Shown: positions 1 through 9,347, numbered from the stretch's first letter. The stretch: 64,000 nucleotides of DNA from Massilia putida (GCF_001941825.1 NZ_CP019038.1:5394001-5458000); one strand, 5' to 3'. The notes: generated by a model from the letters alone, not told the origin. A program made the numbers and translations.

Positions 1-387
1 GTTCAGCTGGTCCGCGTACTGTTCGACAGTCATGCCGGCCGCTTCCTTCATCGTGTAGGCCGACAGGGTGCGCACCGCCAGGCTGCGCAGCAGGGGCAGA
101 TTTTCCTTCGTTTCCTTTTCCTTCGACGCTTCCGTCGACAGCACCAGGTCCGTCGACAGGTAGTGGGTGTCGTTCTCGTCCGGGCCGCGGCGCAGCATCA
201 CGATGACCTTGTCCAAAGTCACGTATTTGACCGGTTTGCCGTCCTTGGCCTTTTCCGGTTCCGCCTTCTTGGCGGCGCCGGCGGCGGCCGCGGGCTTCGG
301 CATGAACCACCATACCGCGCCACCCGCGCCGGCCGCACTCACGATCACGGCGCCGGCGATGGCGATAATCATTTTCATTTTGCTCAT
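1..387 (-). CDS. fliL: Flagellar basal-body protein FliL (partial, C-terminus outside window)
   Basis: The visible 129 codons start MSKMK and contain one N-terminal membrane segment (about residues 5-28, small hydrophobic residues ending at WWF), an Ala/Lys/Pro linker, and the start of the periplasmic FliL domain (KYVTLDKVIVML, then a conserved DLVL strand). FliL is an inner-membrane protein that sits around the stator units and supports torque at the motor. It is the last visible gene of the leftward fliD-S-T-K-L series, 43 bp after fliK. The stop codon lies beyond base 1. The identification is firm from topology, motif style and neighbours. Confidence 0.9.
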   Translation of the reverse strand, partial: MSKMKMIIAIAGAVIVSAAGAGGAVWWFMPKPAAAAGAAKKAEPEKAKDGKPVKYVTLDKVIVMLRRGPDENDTHYLSTDLVLSTEASKEKETKENLPLLRSLAVRTLSAYTMKEAAGMTVEQYADQLN

Positions 388-430
388 GTTGGTACTCGCG
401 CCTCGAGGGCGCTATCGATGCATCGATTGC

Positions 431-1609
431 TTACGAGTCGCGGCCGAGGTTGAACACGGACGCGGGATTGCCGGCCTCGGCCAGACCGCGGCCGGGCTCG
501 TTGTCCTGGTCGCGGCCCCGCTGGCGGCCGCGCCCCTGCTGTTGCGGGTCGCCGAACGGCGCCGCACTATTCTTCGGAGCCGGGGTCACCGTCACCGCGA
601 CTTCGGTGTACTGGCGCTGCGACAAATCGTTGCGCAGGTTGTCGCTGACGGTCTGCAACTGGCGCAGCACGTCGCCATTGCTGGCTGATATGTTTACTTC
701 AAGCGTGCCGGCGCTGTGGCGGATCGCGATGTCGATGCGTCCCAGCTGGGGCGGCTCGATGCTGATCGTGGCCTGCTGCACGTTGCCCGCGACGTGCACG
801 TTCAGGCGGTCGCCCAGCGTTTCCTGCAGGGTCTGGCGCCAAGCGGTCGGCGGGCCGGCCAGCTTGACGGTATCGGCGGCCGGCTGGGCCGCAGGCAGGG
901 GCACGGCGCCCGGCACGGCCGCGGCCGGGGCGGTGTTGGTGCCGGCTTGCACGTTCTGGGAGGCCGATCCGTCCGCGTTCGCGTCCTGGCTGCTGGTGCC
1001 GGCGTTGCCGTTGGCAGCATTGCCCTGGACGGCCAGGCGCACGTTCGTGGCGGTCGCTTCCGGCTGGGCGGCCTGGGCCGCTTGCAGGGCCTGGGGCAGG
1101 GCGATGGCGGCGCGGCGGCCGTCCTGGCCGGAGACGGCCAGCGGCTGGGCCGGCGTCTCGGCCTTGCCGGCGTCGTCGGTGCCACGCGTCGTGCCTTGCG
1201 GATTGCCCTGGGCAGCCTGTACGGCCTGGGTGACCTGTTGCGGCGACAGCGGCATCAGGGGCATCGCCATCGCGGCCAGGAGTGCGCTGTCGGGTACCGC
1301 TGCGGCGGCTTTGCCGTCATCGGTGCTTTTGTCGCCGGCCGGGGCCGCCGTGGCGCTCGACGGCGGTGCGCTGTCGTCATCCGCTTCCTGCGTGACCGGC
1401 ACGGCCGCCTGGAGCACCGGCCCGGCGCCGTCGAGTTGCTGGCCGAGCCAGCGGGCGAACGTTTGGGCCGGCGCCGGGGCGGCGCCGTCGGTCTGTGCGG
1501 ACGGTGTGGCCGGTGCGGGCGCGGCGTCCTTGACGGCGGCCGGCGCGTTGGCCTGCTGATCCGATTGGGCCGGGGCGGAAGGGGATACGGTGTTGAGCAT
1601 CATCGTCAT
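431..1609 (-). CDS. fliK: Flagellar hook-length control protein FliK
   Basis: A 392-aa protein with a long low-complexity Ala/Pro/Gln-rich N-terminal part (about 1-270), followed by a compact C-terminal domain with the FliK signature of the form ISIEPPQLGRIDIAI and VNISASNGDVLRQLQ (about 290-350). A short Arg/Gly/Gln-rich tail ends the protein. FliK is the secreted ruler that switches export from hook to filament substrates through FlhB. The start at 1609 gives a 4-base overlap with the stop of fliT, the coupling style used throughout this operon; a longer upstream reading has an Arg-rich, non-FliK N-terminus and was not used. Confidence 0.9.
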   Translation of the reverse strand: MTMMLNTVSPSAPAQSDQQANAPAAVKDAAPAPATPSAQTDGAAPAPAQTFARWLGQQLDGAGPVLQAAVPVTQEADDDSAPPSSATAAPAGDKSTDDGKAAAAVPDSALLAAMAMPLMPLSPQQVTQAVQAAQGNPQGTTRGTDDAGKAETPAQPLAVSGQDGRRAAIALPQALQAAQAAQPEATATNVRLAVQGNAANGNAGTSSQDANADGSASQNVQAGTNTAPAAAVPGAVPLPAAQPAADTVKLAGPPTAWRQTLQETLGDRLNVHVAGNVQQATISIEPPQLGRIDIAIRHSAGTLEVNISASNGDVLRQLQTVSDNLRNDLSQRQYTEVAVTVTPAPKNSAAPFGDPQQQGRGRQRGRDQDNEPGRGLAEAGNPASVFNLGRDS

Positions 1610-1935
1610 TCGTGGATTGGGCCGAGTTCGGTTTCGCCGAACATCGCGTAGGCGATCCAGCCCTCTTTGTTGGCGCGCATCTCGTCCAAGCGCGATTCGA
1701 GCGCGCGCGCGGCTACTGCGGCGGCGGCGGCGGCGGCGCTGTGCCGTGCGCGCACCTGTTCCAGTGCGGTGCGTTCCGTGGCGTTCCATGGACCGTGCTC
1801 GGCTAGCGCGCGTAGTGCCGGGATCAGGGCACGGGCCTGCTCGCCTAGCCGGTCCCAGTCGGCACGGGCGGCCGCCGCTTGCAAGGCGTCGCCCAGCTGC
1901 ACCAGCTGGGCATGACGGTCGAGTGGATCAGCCAT
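1606..1935 (-). CDS. fliT: FliT-like flagellar export chaperone
   Basis: A small, mostly helical 109-aa protein, Ala- and Arg-rich with heptad-like Leu spacing in the first 60 residues. It lies between fliS and fliK. FliT binds the filament cap FliD and keeps it export-competent, and in enterobacteria also represses FlhDC; only the chaperone role is inferred here. The assignment rests on size, helical character and position, because FliT sequences diverge strongly. The start MADPLDRH at 1935 overlaps the fliS stop by 8 bases; an in-frame ATG six codons upstream is less likely. Confidence 0.7.
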   Translation of the reverse strand: MADPLDRHAQLVQLGDALQAAAARADWDRLGEQARALIPALRALAEHGPWNATERTALEQVRARHSAAAAAAAVAARALESRLDEMRANKEGWIAYAMFGETELGPIHE

Positions 1936-2317
1936 TACGCGACCGCACCCCATCCCAGCCCTGGCGGATGGTGGTCATGATCTTCACGACCTCGTCGACC
2001 ATCGCCGGATCCTGCTTGATGCCGGCGCCATGCAGGTGCGTGACACAGAAATCGTACAGATTGGCGAGGTTGGCCACGACCTGGCCGCCGCTCTCGAAGT
2101 CGAGGGAACTCGACAGGCCGTTGATGATGTCGACGCACTTGTTGATGCTGTTGGCGCGTTGCTCGTAGCGCTTGGCGACGATATGGGCGCGTGCACGGGC
2201 CAGCTCGTCGAGCAGGCCGTCGGTCAGAACCAGCACCAGTTCGACTGGCGAGGCGCGAGAGGTCTGTGCATCCAGACTCGTCGCGTGATAGCTGCTGTAG
2301 GCTTCTTGATAAGACAT
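1928..2317 (-). CDS. fliS: Flagellin export chaperone FliS
   Basis: A 129-aa protein beginning MSYQEAYSSYH, close to the conserved N-terminal tyrosine motif of FliS. It continues with the four-helix pattern typical of the family: VELVLVLTDGLLDELARAR in helix 2 and LANLYDFCVTHLHGA near helix 4. FliS binds the disordered C-terminus of flagellin in the cytosol, prevents premature polymerisation and delivers it to FlhA. It lies 10 bp after fliD and overlaps fliT. Family length is about 125-135 residues, so the gene looks complete. Confidence 0.93.
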   Translation of the reverse strand: MSYQEAYSSYHATSLDAQTSRASPVELVLVLTDGLLDELARARAHIVAKRYEQRANSINKCVDIINGLSSSLDFESGGQVVANLANLYDFCVTHLHGAGIKQDPAMVDEVVKIMTTIRQGWDGVRSRNG

Positions 2318-2327
2318 GACTGTTCTC

Positions 2328-3731
2328 TCAGGACTTATTGCTGCCGAACATTGCGTCGAACATGGACAGGTTGCTGTTCATCGTCGACTGCAGGGTTTGC
2401 AGCGCAGTAAATTGCTTCAGGTAACGCTGGTAAGCGATGTCATATTGTGCGCTCAGGTCGGTCTGGCGCTTGCTCAGGTCCGACTGCAGCTTGGTGTTCG
2501 CATTGGTACGTTGCTGGATCTGGCCGGTGGTGCTATTGCTCCACTGGTTAAGGTAGGTGGTCAAATTGCCCGCGATACCGGTCGGGCTGCTGATGCTGCT
2601 CGAGCCGATCAGCTGATCCAGGCCGTTCGGATTGGAGGCCAGCTGCTTGGTCAGGCGAGTCGAGTCGAGCGCGAGGGTACCATCGCGGTTGGCCGTGATG
2701 CCGTAGGCGGCCAGCGACAGGCTGCCGGTCGGGCGCAGCAGGTCGACAAGACGGCTTTGCAGCGCCTTGATCCCCGAATCGCTTGCGAAGGCACCCGCAG
2801 CCTTGTTGCTGCTTGGATTGCCCGGATCGACCAGTGAGTCGATCGTCGTCTTGAGCTTGTTGTAGGCGTCGACAAACGACTGTACGTTCTTGGTCGTGCC
2901 GGCGGTGTCACTATTCACCGTCAGCGTGATGGGGTTTTCGCTCGCGCTTTGTCCCCGGGTGAAGGTGGCCGTCACGCCATTAATGTTGGTAAAGGTGTTC
3001 GACGACTGCTGCATTGGCGTGCCGGTCTTGCCGCCAAACAAGACGATTGCGTCCTGGGCCGCATTGACGATGGTGCGCGTGCCCAGGCCGGTCTTCAGGG
3101 TCGCATCCGTCACGAGGGACGGATCGAGCGAAACCGTGTTGGCTACGCCCGTGTTCTTTGAGGTCAGCACCAGCCGGGTGTCGGTGCCGATGGTGACCAC
3201 GCCGGCCGAGACCAAGCCCGCATTGCCGGAAGAACGGTTGATCGCGGCCGCCACTTCGGCAATGCTCAGCTTGCCGTCCCCGTCGGTATCCGCGGACGCG
3301 GCCGACAGGTCGACGTTGAACGTGGCCGTGGTGGTCGCAGTGGATTCGTTCGACAAGGTCACTTTCAGCGTGCCGCCCGGCGTCCTGCCGTCGGACAAGC
3401 CGTTGTACGAGACTTGGCTCGCCGTGGCCAACTGTTGCACGAACAGGCTGTAGGTACCAGTGGCTGCCAGCGGTTTCGCGGTGGCAGTGCCGACCGTCGT
3501 GTCGGAGAGGACGGCGCTCTGGGCCAGCATTGAACTGTTGAGGCCGGTCAGCGAGGCCAAGCTCGTCTGGAACGCCGAGATTGCCGAGCCCAGGGTCGTC
3601 AATGCGCTCGCGGTTGCGTTTGCAACGGCGGTCTGGTTGGTGATCTGTTGCTGCGGCTCGGCGACGAACTTCTGGGCCATCGCGGTGGCAGTGGTGGTCG
3701 GATCGTACGCTGGTGCAGTAATGGTCGACAT
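2328..3731 (-). CDS. fliD: Flagellar filament cap protein FliD
   Basis: A 467-aa cap protein. The N-terminal FliD domain (about 1-110), a variable Thr/Ser/Asn-rich middle that includes a 'flagellin hook IN' type segment, and a C-terminal coiled helical region (about 380-455, rich in Gln/Leu with DLSKRQTDLSAQYDIAYQRYL) are all visible. It forms the pentameric cap that folds exported flagellin at the filament tip. A good ribosome-binding site (AAGGAG) precedes the ATG at 3731. It starts only 30 bp after fliJ, so it may share the fliE transcript or use a class-3 promoter inside fliJ; none was identified with confidence. Confidence 0.93.
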   Translation of the reverse strand: MSTITAPAYDPTTTATAMAQKFVAEPQQQITNQTAVANATASALTTLGSAISAFQTSLASLTGLNSSMLAQSAVLSDTTVGTATAKPLAATGTYSLFVQQLATASQVSYNGLSDGRTPGGTLKVTLSNESTATTTATFNVDLSAASADTDGDGKLSIAEVAAAINRSSGNAGLVSAGVVTIGTDTRLVLTSKNTGVANTVSLDPSLVTDATLKTGLGTRTIVNAAQDAIVLFGGKTGTPMQQSSNTFTNINGVTATFTRGQSASENPITLTVNSDTAGTTKNVQSFVDAYNKLKTTIDSLVDPGNPSSNKAAGAFASDSGIKALQSRLVDLLRPTGSLSLAAYGITANRDGTLALDSTRLTKQLASNPNGLDQLIGSSSISSPTGIAGNLTTYLNQWSNSTTGQIQQRTNANTKLQSDLSKRQTDLSAQYDIAYQRYLKQFTALQTLQSTMNSNLSMFDAMFGSNKS

Positions 3732-3761
3732 GCTAGCTCCTTAAGAGTTGTGTATTGCGTA

Positions 3762-4214
3762 TCAAACCTGTCGGAGAAGCCAGGATTGGGTGGCAATTTC
3801 GTCATCGTGCTTGTGCTGTTTGCGGTGTTGTTCGCGCGCGTACGCGACCTCGTGGCGCTCCAGCACCTTGCCCAGCAGCTCGCGCCGCGTCCAGGCCTGG
3901 GCCAGGGTTTTCTGCGCGACGGCCATGTCGGCCTCGTGCAGCTGCAAGTCGGTGCGATGGGTATCCGCCAGGGCGAACACGGCCTGCTTGTAGTTACCGC
4001 AATTCATGGCCAGCGCCGGCGACAGCGGCCGTGCGCCAGCCGGCTGGCCCGACGGCCCGCTGCCTTCGGCCAGTGCCGTCAGGCGGTCGACGCTGGCCTG
4101 GTAGCGCGCACGCGTCGCTTCCTTCTTGGCCAGCGCCGTCTGCAGGCGCTCGACTTCCGTGCTGCGTACGCGCACGAGGGTGTCCAGGCTGGTGATCGTC
4201 TCGCGCTTGCTCAT
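3762..4214 (-). CDS. fliJ: Flagellar export protein FliJ
   Basis: A 150-aa, charged, coiled-coil protein (start MSKRETITSLDTL) with long helices rich in Glu, Lys, Gln and Ala, matching the size (about 145-150 aa) and two-helix hairpin architecture of FliJ. FliJ docks in the FliI ATPase ring like a rotor shaft and links it to FlhA. The start codon overlaps the fliI stop by 4 bases (ATGA), which excludes the much longer upstream reading in the same frame. Sequence conservation in the family is low, so the call uses position as well as composition. Confidence 0.88.
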   Translation of the reverse strand: MSKRETITSLDTLVRVRSTEVERLQTALAKKEATRARYQASVDRLTALAEGSGPSGQPAGARPLSPALAMNCGNYKQAVFALADTHRTDLQLHEADMAVAQKTLAQAWTRRELLGKVLERHEVAYAREQHRKQHKHDDEIATQSWLLRQV

Positions 4215-5527
4215 GCCATGATCGCTTTCAACTGGTCGACGCAGGCCGCGAACGGCGCGTCTTCGCGCGTGCCCTGGCACAGGTATGCTTCGATATGCGG
4301 GTGCAGCTTGACGGCGCGGTCGGTCTCCGGATCGGCACCGGGCTGGTAGGCGCCGAGCGGGATCAGGTCGCGCACGCGCGCATGTTTCGCCAGCGCCGCC
4401 TTCAGCTTGCGCGCGGCCTGCGCGTGTTCCGGCGTGACCACCTGCGCCATGCAGCGGCTGATGGATTGCGCCACGTCGATCGCCGGGTAGTGCCCCCGTT
4501 CGGCCAGTTCGCGCGACAGCACGATGTGGCCGTCGAGGATCGCGCGGGCGCTGTCGACGACCGGGTCCTGCTGGTCGTCGCCTTCCGCCAGCACCGTATA
4601 GATGGCGCTCATGCTGCCGTTTTCGTTTTCGCCGTTGCCGGCCGATTCGACCAGCTGCGGCAGGTTCGAGAACACCGACGGCGGGTAACCGCGCGTGGCC
4701 GGCGGCTCGCCCAGCGACAGCGCGACTTCGCGCAGCGCCATCGCGTAGCGGGTCAGCGAATCGCACAGCAGCAGCACGTTCTGGCCGCGGTCGCGGAAGT
4801 GCGCCGCGATCGAATGGCACAGTTCCGTCGCCATCACGCGCATCAAGGGCGACTCGTCGGCCGGCGCCACGACGACGACGGCGCGTTTCAAACCTTCCGG
4901 GCCCAGCGACTTCTCGACGAACTCGCGCACCTCGCGGTTACGTTCGCCGATCAGGCCCACGACGATCACGTCGGCCACGGTCTGGCGCGTGATCAGGCCG
5001 AGCAGCACCGATTTACCGACGCCCGAACCGGCCATCAGGCCGACGCGCTGGCCCTTGCCGATGGTGAGCATCGAATTGATCGCGCGCACGCCGACGTCCA
5101 GCGGTTCTTCCACGGGGCTCTTCCTCAGCGGATTCACTTTGGGCGGCGTCGTCGACAGGGTCTCGTCGCCCCCCAGCTTGCCGCGGCCGTCGATCGGTTC
5201 GCCCAGGCCGTTCACCATGCGGCCCATCCACGACGGGCCGATCTGGATGCTGGACGGACCCGTGGCCGGCAGCACGCGGGCGCCGGTCACGAGGCCGTCG
5301 GCCTGCTTGAACGGCATCAGGTACGTCACCTTGTCGCGAAAGCCGACGACCTGGGCGTCGAGCCAGGAGCCGTCGACCGTCTCGACGCGGCAGCGCTGGC
5401 CCGTGTGCAGGCGGCAGCCCACGCTTTCGAGCAGCAGGCCTTGCACGGCGACGAGGCGACCGGTGGGCGTCGCGACCGGCGGCGCCTTGATCTCCAGCGC
5501 GCGCAGGGTTTCGGCCAGGGCGCTCAT
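4211..5527 (-). CDS. fliI: Flagellum-specific ATPase FliI
   Basis: A 438-aa F1-beta-like ATPase. The Walker A motif GSGVGKS is at residues 167-173, the Walker B region (NVLLLCDSLTRYAMALREVAL) lies about 60-80 residues later, and GEPPATRGYPPSVFSNLPQL is diagnostic of FliI/SctN ATPases. It drives or primes substrate unfolding and release at the export gate with FliH and FliJ. The start MSALAETLRALEI at 5527 gives a 4-base overlap with fliH; an in-frame ATG 25 codons upstream would overlap fliH deeply and was rejected. Full family length. Confidence 0.96.
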   Translation of the reverse strand: MSALAETLRALEIKAPPVATPTGRLVAVQGLLLESVGCRLHTGQRCRVETVDGSWLDAQVVGFRDKVTYLMPFKQADGLVTGARVLPATGPSSIQIGPSWMGRMVNGLGEPIDGRGKLGGDETLSTTPPKVNPLRKSPVEEPLDVGVRAINSMLTIGKGQRVGLMAGSGVGKSVLLGLITRQTVADVIVVGLIGERNREVREFVEKSLGPEGLKRAVVVVAPADESPLMRVMATELCHSIAAHFRDRGQNVLLLCDSLTRYAMALREVALSLGEPPATRGYPPSVFSNLPQLVESAGNGENENGSMSAIYTVLAEGDDQQDPVVDSARAILDGHIVLSRELAERGHYPAIDVAQSISRCMAQVVTPEHAQAARKLKAALAKHARVRDLIPLGAYQPGADPETDRAVKLHPHIEAYLCQGTREDAPFAACVDQLKAIMA

Positions 5528-6216
5528 TGAGCGTCCTCCTTCGCGGCCGCATCCAGGCTTTCGCGCACTTGCGTCATGCAGGCGGCCAGACGGTTCTGGC
5601 AACCGGCGTCCACTTCATGGTCGCCCGCGCGCACGCGGCATTCGCCCGGGTCCAGGGCCGGATCGGACATCAGGTTCCACTTCTTGGCGCGCTTCGGATC
5701 CAGTTCCTGGATGCGCTTGAGTTCTTCCGGATTCATGAACACTTCCACGTCCTCGCGCGTCGGCGGCATCGCGGCCAGCGCCTCGTCGACGAGGTTCAGC
5801 ATCTGCACCGGCTGCAGCGCCAGTTCGGCACGGATCACCTGGCGGGCGATCTTGCCGACCAGGTCCACGACTTCCTTGCGTTGGGCATTGCGGAATTCGG
5901 TCTTCATCTTCTTCAGGCTGCGCAGCATCGCGTCGATCGGCTTGGCCATCTGTTCCAGCTCGGTCAGCGCCTGCTGGCGGCCTTCGGCGATACCGCGCTC
6001 CACGCCTTCGGCATGGCCGGCGTCGTAGCCGTCGGCACGGCCTTCGTCCAGGCCGACTTCATAGCCTTGGCGCTGGCCCTGGCGATAGCCGTCGGCCACC
6101 GCGCTCTGCCAGTCTTCGTTCGGCGTGGCGGAGGACGACGATTGCGCGCCTTTGGCCGCGCCGGCGGCGATGAACTGCGCCAGCGGCGGGAAGTGGTAAG
6201 GCCGGAACTGCTTCAT
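5524..6216 (-). CDS. fliH: Flagellar assembly protein FliH
   Basis: A 230-aa peripheral stator-like regulator of FliI. The central part contains a run of GxxxG-type repeats (DGYRQGQRQGYEVGLDEGRADGYDAGHAEG, about residues 40-80), the well-known glycine-repeat helix of FliH. The C-terminal half (about 120-225) is the conserved FliH domain related to V-/F-ATPase E and b/delta subunits. It overlaps fliG by 4 bases upstream and fliI by 4 bases downstream, so translation is coupled. Confidence 0.93.
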   Translation of the reverse strand: MKQFRPYHFPPLAQFIAAGAAKGAQSSSSATPNEDWQSAVADGYRQGQRQGYEVGLDEGRADGYDAGHAEGVERGIAEGRQQALTELEQMAKPIDAMLRSLKKMKTEFRNAQRKEVVDLVGKIARQVIRAELALQPVQMLNLVDEALAAMPPTREDVEVFMNPEELKRIQELDPKRAKKWNLMSDPALDPGECRVRAGDHEVDAGCQNRLAACMTQVRESLDAAAKEDAQ

Positions 6217-7235
6217 TCGGCAGTCGCCTCGGCAAACAGCTGGACTTCGATCTCACCGTTGTCGACGAGCTCCTTGACCTGCGCCATGATCTCCTGGCGG
6301 GTCTGCACGATGCGCGACATCGGCACCGGGCCGGACCGCTTCATGAGGTCGTCGAAGCTCTGCGCCTGGCGCTTCGGCATCGCGCCGAGCAGCGCGTCGC
6401 GCAGCGCGGGTTCCGCGCCCTTGAGTGCGATCGCCCACTGCTCCAGCGGAATCTCGTCGAGCAGGCGGGTGATCGTCTGTTCGGTCTGCGTCGACAGGAT
6501 GAAGAAGTCGTACATCGACATCTCGATCTTGGACACGACGTCCGGATCGTGCGCACGCAGCAGTTCGACCATCGTGGCGCGGTTGTTCGGCAGGCGGTTC
6601 AGGATGTCGGCCGCCTGGCGCACGCCTTCCACGGTGGCGCTCTGGGTGTCGAGCGCGGACAGGCAACGCTGCACCAGTTCTTCCAGCTCGGAGAGCAGGT
6701 CGCGGTCGATCTCCTCCAGGCGCGCCAGGTTCAAGAGCACCAGTTCGCGGCCGTCTTCCGGCAGCGCGTCGATGATCTGGCCGGCCAGCGCGGGCGGCAG
6801 GAACGCGAGGAACACGGCCTGCATCTGCACGTGCTCGGCGGCGATGTAGTCGGCCAGCCATTTCGGCGACGCGTACTGCAGGCGCGCCATCATCGGGCGG
6901 ATCGCGTCGCCGTAGATCGTGTTCAGCACGCTGTTGGCGATCTCGCTGCCCAGCGCCAGGTCGAGCGAGCGCTTGAGGTAGCTGCGCGACGCGCCGTGCA
7001 GGCCGCTTTGCTGGCGGTAGTCGTCGAAGAACTTCTGGATCGAGTTCTTCACGGCGTCGACCTTGATGCCGCTCATCCGGCTCATCACCTGGGTCAGCTC
7101 GATCAATTCCTCGCGTTCGAGGCAGCGCAGCACGGCCGCTGCCGGTTCCTCGCCGATGGACAGCAGCACGATCGCGGCCTGTTCGACCGGGCTCAGCACT
7201 GCTTCCTGCACGTCGTTATTGTTCAGATCCGCCAT
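6213..7235 (-). CDS. fliG: Flagellar motor switch protein FliG
   Basis: A 340-aa C-ring protein with the three FliG domains. The N-terminal domain binds the MS ring (EQAAIVLLSIGEE at about 17-30). The middle domain carries the EHVQMQAVFLAFLPP segment, a variant of the EHPQTIA motif, where FliM binds. The C-terminal domain holds the charged torque helix (KIEMSMYDFF, then DLMKRSGPVPMSRIVQTRQEIMAQ). The first position of the EHPQ motif region reads EHVQ, a mild deviation. It overlaps fliF by 20 bp and fliH by 4 bp. Confidence 0.94.
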   Translation of the reverse strand: MADLNNNDVQEAVLSPVEQAAIVLLSIGEEPAAAVLRCLEREELIELTQVMSRMSGIKVDAVKNSIQKFFDDYRQQSGLHGASRSYLKRSLDLALGSEIANSVLNTIYGDAIRPMMARLQYASPKWLADYIAAEHVQMQAVFLAFLPPALAGQIIDALPEDGRELVLLNLARLEEIDRDLLSELEELVQRCLSALDTQSATVEGVRQAADILNRLPNNRATMVELLRAHDPDVVSKIEMSMYDFFILSTQTEQTITRLLDEIPLEQWAIALKGAEPALRDALLGAMPKRQAQSFDDLMKRSGPVPMSRIVQTRQEIMAQVKELVDNGEIEVQLFAEATAE

Positions 7236-8973
7236 TTTTCTTTTGCACCCATTGTTTGACCACTTCCGCCACCCGCTCCGGCTCTTTACCCGCCAGGACC
7301 TTCAGGTGGTCGACCATCACATCCACGGCCGAGCCGGCCGGGGGCAAATCGTATTCCTCGAGCAGCGCCTGGACCGGCAGCGTGCCGCCCGTCGGGGTTG
7401 CCGCGGCCGGCAGTGCGCCTGCTGCCGCGTTCGCTGCGGCATTGGCGGCCGGGGCCGGCAATGCGCCGGCGCCGCCGTTCGCGCCCGGCAGGGCATTCGC
7501 TGCGCCGGCCTGGACGGTCGCCAGGTTCGGCGCGGCCGCCGCCTTCGGTGCGACGCGCTGGTTCAACATGCGCATCAGCGGGCGCAGGATCAGGAGCCAG
7601 CCGAGCAGGGCGCCGATCGCGTACATGGCATAGCCGGCCATGTCGACGATGTTGTCGCGCTCCTGGTACCACGGCTCGACCGGCGCGGGGGCCGGGAAGG
7701 ACAGCGAGGACACCGTCAGCACGTCGCCGCGGCTGGCGTCGATACCCAGGCCGCCGCGCAGGATCTTGTCGATGTTGGCGATCTCGGCCGGGGTCCAGCC
7801 CGTCTTCGGCGTCGCGGCCTTGGCGTTGTTCAGCACCACCGCCACCGACAGCTTCTTGAGGCGGCCGCGCGAGCGCTTGATCTGCGTGATCGCACGGTCG
7901 TAGGCGTACTGGCGCGTCGTCGCGTTCTTGCGCGCGCTGCCGTCGTCCGGCTTGGCGTTCGGGTCGGCGGCCGCGCCGTTCGCGCCGGCGGCGTTCGGAT
8001 CGGCCGGCGGATTGCTCGCGACCGGCGGACGGTTCGACAGCGTGCCCGGGACGCCAAGGGCCATGCGGCTCTTTTCCATCTCTTCGCGCATCGCTTCGCT
8101 GGTGACTTTCGGGGCTTCGCCGTACTTCTCCTGCGTTTCCTCGATCTTGTCGTTGTCGACGTCGGCCGTGACGCTGACCTTGAAGTTGTCGGCGCCGAGC
8201 ACCGGACCGAGCAGGCCGGCCACGTTGGTGCGCACTTGGTCCTGGTAGCGTTTGGCGGCGGCATCGCCCTGGGCGGCACCGTCGAAGCCTTCGGTCAGGT
8301 CCACGCGCGACGACAGGTAGTTGCCGCTCTGGTCGACGAGCGACACGCGAGAAGGTGCCAGGCCGGCGACGCTGCCGGCGACCATGTTCACGATCGCGGC
8401 GATCTGTTCGTTCGACAGGGCATGACCCGGCTTTACCGCTACCACGACGGACGCCGACGATTTATCGCCGTCGCTGGCGACGAACGACGACGACTTGGCG
8501 ATGGCCAGGTGCACGCGTGCCGAGGCGATGGCGTCCAGCGTCAGGATCGACTGCGCCAGCTCGCCTTCCAGGCCGCGGCGGAAGCGCACGTCCTGCACGA
8601 ACTGCGACACGCCCAGCGGGTCGTTCTTGTCCATCAGCTCCAGGCCGGCCGGCAGCTGCGCGGTGACGCCCTTGGCGGCCAGCAGCATGCGTACCTTGCC
8701 CAGCTGGCCGGTCGGGACCATCACCTGGCCCGAGTCCGGGTGGATGCGGTAGGGCACGTGCTCGGCATCGAGCACGCCCATCATGTCGCTGGCGGCGATC
8801 TTCTCGTGGGCGCCGAACACCGGCTTGTAGCCGGCCTGGTCGTTCCACATGTACAGCATGACCGCCGCGGTGATGCCGATGGCCAGCACCAGCATCGGGG
8901 TCAGGTTCTTGGTGAGCGCGGGCGGCAGGGCCAGGCGCTTGCCGCCGAAGGCGGACTTGAGGGTGGCAATCAC
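7216..8973 (-). CDS. fliF: Flagellar MS-ring protein FliF
   Basis: A 585-aa protein with an N-terminal transmembrane segment (about 23-43), a periplasmic YscJ/FliF domain (about 45-230, including GLELMDKNDPLGVSQFVQDVRFRRGLEGELAQSI, given here only by its key stretch about residues 105-140), a low-complexity Asn/Ala/Pro linker, and a second transmembrane segment near 455-475. The C-terminal cytoplasmic tail that binds FliG ends KQWVQKK. FliF forms the MS ring and its collar. It lies 17 bp after fliE and overlaps fliG. Length is at the usual 550-590 aa. Confidence 0.95.
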   Translation of the reverse strand: MIATLKSAFGGKRLALPPALTKNLTPMLVLAIGITAAVMLYMWNDQAGYKPVFGAHEKIAASDMMGVLDAEHVPYRIHPDSGQVMVPTGQLGKVRMLLAAKGVTAQLPAGLELMDKNDPLGVSQFVQDVRFRRGLEGELAQSILTLDAIASARVHLAIAKSSSFVASDGDKSSASVVVAVKPGHALSNEQIAAIVNMVAGSVAGLAPSRVSLVDQSGNYLSSRVDLTEGFDGAAQGDAAAKRYQDQVRTNVAGLLGPVLGADNFKVSVTADVDNDKIEETQEKYGEAPKVTSEAMREEMEKSRMALGVPGTLSNRPPVASNPPADPNAAGANGAAADPNAKPDDGSARKNATTRQYAYDRAITQIKRSRGRLKKLSVAVVLNNAKAATPKTGWTPAEIANIDKILRGGLGIDASRGDVLTVSSLSFPAPAPVEPWYQERDNIVDMAGYAMYAIGALLGWLLILRPLMRMLNQRVAPKAAAAPNLATVQAGAANALPGANGGAGALPAPAANAAANAAAGALPAAATPTGGTLPVQALLEEYDLPPAGSAVDVMVDHLKVLAGKEPERVAEVVKQWVQKKNGGSEQ

Positions 8974-8990
8974 GATCGGTTTTGTTCCTG

Positions 8991-9347
8991 TCAGACGGGC
9001 AGCTTGAGCAGCTCGTCGACGGCGCCCATCACTTTGTTACGGACTTGCATCAGCATCGAAAAGGACAGGTTGGCCTGCTGCGACGACAGCATCGCGCCGA
9101 CCAGGTCGTCGCTCTTGCCGCTGTCCACGTCGGCCATCTTCTGGTTGGCCACTTGCTGGTCCTGGTCCACGCTGACCAGGGCATTCTTCATGCTCTGGGC
9201 GAAGGAGAAATCGCCGCTGCCATCGCCCAGAGCGGCGTGGCCGGCGTCCACCGGCGGCGCCACGACGGCGAGGCGGCTGGCGTCGTTGTTGAGGGCTGCC
9301 AGGTCGGCCCGGATCAGGCCGGCAAGTTCAGTTCCCATCGTGTTCAT
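8991..9347 (-). CDS. fliE: Flagellar hook-basal body complex protein FliE
   Basis: A 118-aa protein, first gene of the leftward operon. The C-terminal half shows the conserved FliE pattern: FAQSMKNALVSVDQDQQVAN followed by LSFSMLMQVRNKVM and the hydrophobic end DELLKLPV. FliE links the MS ring to the proximal rod and is the first rod-type export substrate. The start MNTMGTELAG at 9347 or the second Met three codons in are both possible. The gene is led by a promoter-like element at 9409-9437. Confidence 0.93.
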   Translation of the reverse strand: MNTMGTELAGLIRADLAALNNDASRLAVVAPPVDAGHAALGDGSGDFSFAQSMKNALVSVDQDQQVANQKMADVDSGKSDDLVGAMLSSQQANLSFSMLMQVRNKVMGAVDELLKLPV